5,818 bases of DNA from Candidatus Njordarchaeota archaeon. GTDB lineage: Archaea > Asgardarchaeota > Njordarchaeia > Njordarchaeales > Njordarchaeaceae. Shown piece by piece: positions 4,058 to 5,818 of the stretch; the first letter of the stretch is position 1, and each line of letters opens with the position of its first letter. A program made the position numbers and the translations under genes. The notes under the pieces are model-generated. The model did no database searches, had not been told where the DNA came from, and saw only the letters and a list, made by a program, of their open reading frames with translations. Where the stretch lies: positions 1 to 5,818 of the forward strand of contig JAHQWF010000051.1 of assembly GCA_029856055.1 (NCBI GenBank), written 5' to 3'.

Positions 4058-5770
4058 TTATAGTAATAAAAGCAATGGAATTATGGCTATTATTGTTAAA
4101 ATAAATATCACTATGCCCTCACCACTCATTACACCAGCTAGTAGCGCGTTCCACTTGCTTCTTTTCTCCTTGTAGATGTTTGGAGCATGACTATATTTTT
4201 TCGTTAAGTACAAATCAATGATAGCTCCAATTGAACCAATCCATAAGAAAGATGGGGGAATAATCATACCTACAGCGATCAATATTGGGGATATGTGCTT
4301 AAGATGTAGCTTCTTGAATATTACCCATAATAAAATCGTTACAATGACGCTTATTATTAGTAATTCAGGTATAACCATGGGGGGCAGTCTTCTCTCTTTG
4401 ATACCTATGTAAAATAAAAGAACATAGCCACCTAGTAACTTAGAGAAGGGGGCTGGCCACATATTAGATCCTATTCCACCAAGAAATCTATTTATAGTGT
4501 AGAATAGCAAAGGACCGATTACTGAACCTGTTATAATACCTATAATAACAGCTTTCATAATATCTACTGCATTAACACCGATAATATCACCAAATTTTAT
4601 TCGCCTTATTACGGAGATTGCTGCAGACTCAAAAACACTTATGATTGCGAACGCTAAGAATATGGCTTCAAGCTTAACATTTATTAGGAATAATGTGATA
4701 ATTAATGTTGCATCCAACGTAAAGCTGGATGAGAATCCGGTTTCTCCAGCAGATCTAACAGAGAAGATAGATGATATAAAAGTTATTGGTATGGCCACTA
4801 TAATTATTTCAACTACTTGTTTTATAAGTTCACTTGATAAATGTCCAGTGACTGATAGTAATACATAGGCTACTATAGGAACTAAAGAGAGCGAGATTAT
4901 AGTTGATATTCTAGATAAAAAAGTGCTCTCCCTCATATTTCTTAGTGATTCCCTTAATCCATGACCATACTCAATTAATGTTAGAATAGCTGTAGTGATC
5001 ATCATGGGGATTGCCACGCTATAGATGTATGGATTAAAGAAGTGTTCTTGAATTAGGACTAAAGGATTAGCATTCTCGAAAAAATACCAAACCATGAATG
5101 AGTAGATTACACCTGCTAACAAAAATATGTAACCAAAGAACGAAATGAAGAAACCTAGACTAGCGAACAAGGGACTTATATTCACGCTAGTGAAAACGCT
5201 CTTAGATCTTGTTTTACGCCCAAATTGCGATAAATCTATCTGATGGTAGTCCGTTAAAAGTAGAATTGAGCTTGCTCCACCCGAGAAAACCATACCTTTT
5301 ATAGCGTAATTTAGTTCTTTAGCCCCCTCTTTTTCAAGAATTTTAACCATGTAAGCCATGGGAGTGACCATAGGCCATCGCAACTTAATGAACTCCTTGT
5401 ACATTGGATACAAAACAAATATACCAAGTATCGCGCCAGATAGAACAATGGATATTAGTAATGGAAGCGTAACATCAATTGTAGAGCTCAAATAGTCTTT
5501 ATAAAGATAGAGTGAGGCAATTGGGTCTATGAAACCCATAGAGACAAGCATAGTTGCCCCAGAAATTGTAATAAGTATGGCATTTTCCTTGGAATCATAC
5601 TTACCTGTTAAAGAAAGTATTAAATAGCCTAAAAGAAATACTCCGCCCAAAGCAACTATACCTATCTTTAAATATAGATAGATAGCGATAAAAGAAAAGA
5701 CAGCTCCGAGGATAATACCTGAAATTACAGCTCTCTTAGTTAAGGGATACCTAAGCAACATAGTATTCAT
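4058..5770 (-). CDS. OPT-family (oligopeptide) transporter, polytopic membrane protein
   Basis: The 570-residue protein is almost wholly hydrophobic, with about 14-15 predicted membrane segments (first at roughly 14-34, 36-55, 64-81, 99-121; last at 467-485, 493-520, 541-569). Features recalling the OPT superfamily are the short polar loop after segment 4 (LYPMYKEFIKLRWPMVTP, 120-137), RSAGETGFSSSFTLDA (339-354), the late SPILIAVGMIIPPSFLWIGS (494-513), and LLAGVMSGEGIVI (543-555) in the last segment. OPT proteins import oligopeptides or metal-chelate complexes, driven by protons in the characterised cases; the substrate here is unknown. Length is at the short end, typical of prokaryotic members. 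ATG 5770 gives the longest product; ATG 5761 (residue 4) is also plausible. No Shine-Dalgarno is seen, and an AT-rich TATA-like stretch lies directly upstream, so translation may be leaderless. It precedes TrmO by 47 nt on the same strand. Iron or siderophore import would fit the nearby iron-handling genes, but nothing in the sequence shows that. Confidence 0.85.
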   Translation of the reverse strand: MNTMLLRYPLTKRAVISGIILGAVFSFIAIYLYLKIGIVALGGVFLLGYLILSLTGKYDSKENAILITISGATMLVSMGFIDPIASLYLYKDYLSSTIDVTLPLLISIVLSGAILGIFVLYPMYKEFIKLRWPMVTPMAYMVKILEKEGAKELNYAIKGMVFSGGASSILLLTDYHQIDLSQFGRKTRSKSVFTSVNISPLFASLGFFISFFGYIFLLAGVIYSFMVWYFFENANPLVLIQEHFFNPYIYSVAIPMMITTAILTLIEYGHGLRESLRNMRESTFLSRISTIISLSLVPIVAYVLLSVTGHLSSELIKQVVEIIIVAIPITFISSIFSVRSAGETGFSSSFTLDATLIITLFLINVKLEAIFLAFAIISVFESAAISVIRRIKFGDIIGVNAVDIMKAVIIGIITGSVIGPLLFYTINRFLGGIGSNMWPAPFSKLLGGYVLLFYIGIKERRLPPMVIPELLIISVIVTILLWVIFKKLHLKHISPILIAVGMIIPPSFLWIGSIGAIIDLYLTKKYSHAPNIYKEKRSKWNALLAGVMSGEGIVIFILTIIAIIPLLLLL

Positions 5771-5795
5771 CTTATAATTATAATATTGTTGGAAA
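5771..5795 (-). promoter_or_regulatory. Possible TATA region for the OPT transporter
   Basis: The minus strand reads AACAATATTATAATTATAAG directly before the ATG at 5770. A TATA box centred near 5787 would start transcription close to the second ATG (5761), consistent with a leaderless message and the lack of a ribosome site. The evidence is base composition and spacing only. Confidence 0.3.
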
Positions 5796-5818
5796 TCAAA
5801 TCCTTACAGGTATCAGAT

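Overview
The window looks like a piece of an anaerobic, probably thermophilic archaeal genome. The evidence is archaeal-type Shine-Dalgarno sites (AGGTG, GAGGTG), TATA-like boxes in front of genes, a superoxide reductase that closely resembles the Pyrococcus enzyme, a Dps-like ferritin of the Sulfolobus DPSL type, and an archaeal-length TrmO. Most of the window is AT-rich, roughly one third G+C by eye. The lineage is uncertain; a member of the Thermoproteota/Crenarchaeota is my guess.

Layout. Positions 1-358 (minus strand) hold the 3'-most visible part of a 2-oxoacid:ferredoxin oxidoreductase operon: korD, then the first 30 codons of korA, joined by an ATGA overlap. G+C steps from about 52-59% to about 33-40% inside korD. 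Positions 359-749 are a very AT-rich spacer with no convincing gene. Positions 750-1867 (minus strand) are a tight three-gene operon: a Dps-like ferritin, a second ferritin-like (rubrerythrin-type) protein, and a short rubredoxin. The rubredoxin has an in-frame TGA exactly where the family carries Trp4. A 134-bp divergent promoter region (1868-2001) separates this operon from a plus-strand superoxide reductase (2002-2388). It has two back-to-back promoter-like elements arranged as an inverted repeat.

The right half carries three minus-strand genes: a class I SAM-dependent methyltransferase (2444-3232, TTG start), TrmO (3495-4010), which methylates t6A37 in tRNA, and an OPT-family membrane transporter (4058-5770). 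OPT and TrmO are close enough to be co-transcribed. The methyltransferase is separated from TrmO by 262 bp and probably has its own promoter.

How the genes fit together. The centre is an oxygen-defence module. Superoxide reductase turns superoxide into peroxide using electrons that normally come from rubredoxin. The Dps-like and rubrerythrin-like proteins would consume peroxide and handle iron. The rubredoxin is therefore the natural electron carrier of the module, so its premature stop codon is the most notable observation here: a sequencing error, a very recent mutation, or readthrough. I did not find a clearly new system; the regulatory arrangement and the interrupted rubredoxin most deserve follow-up.
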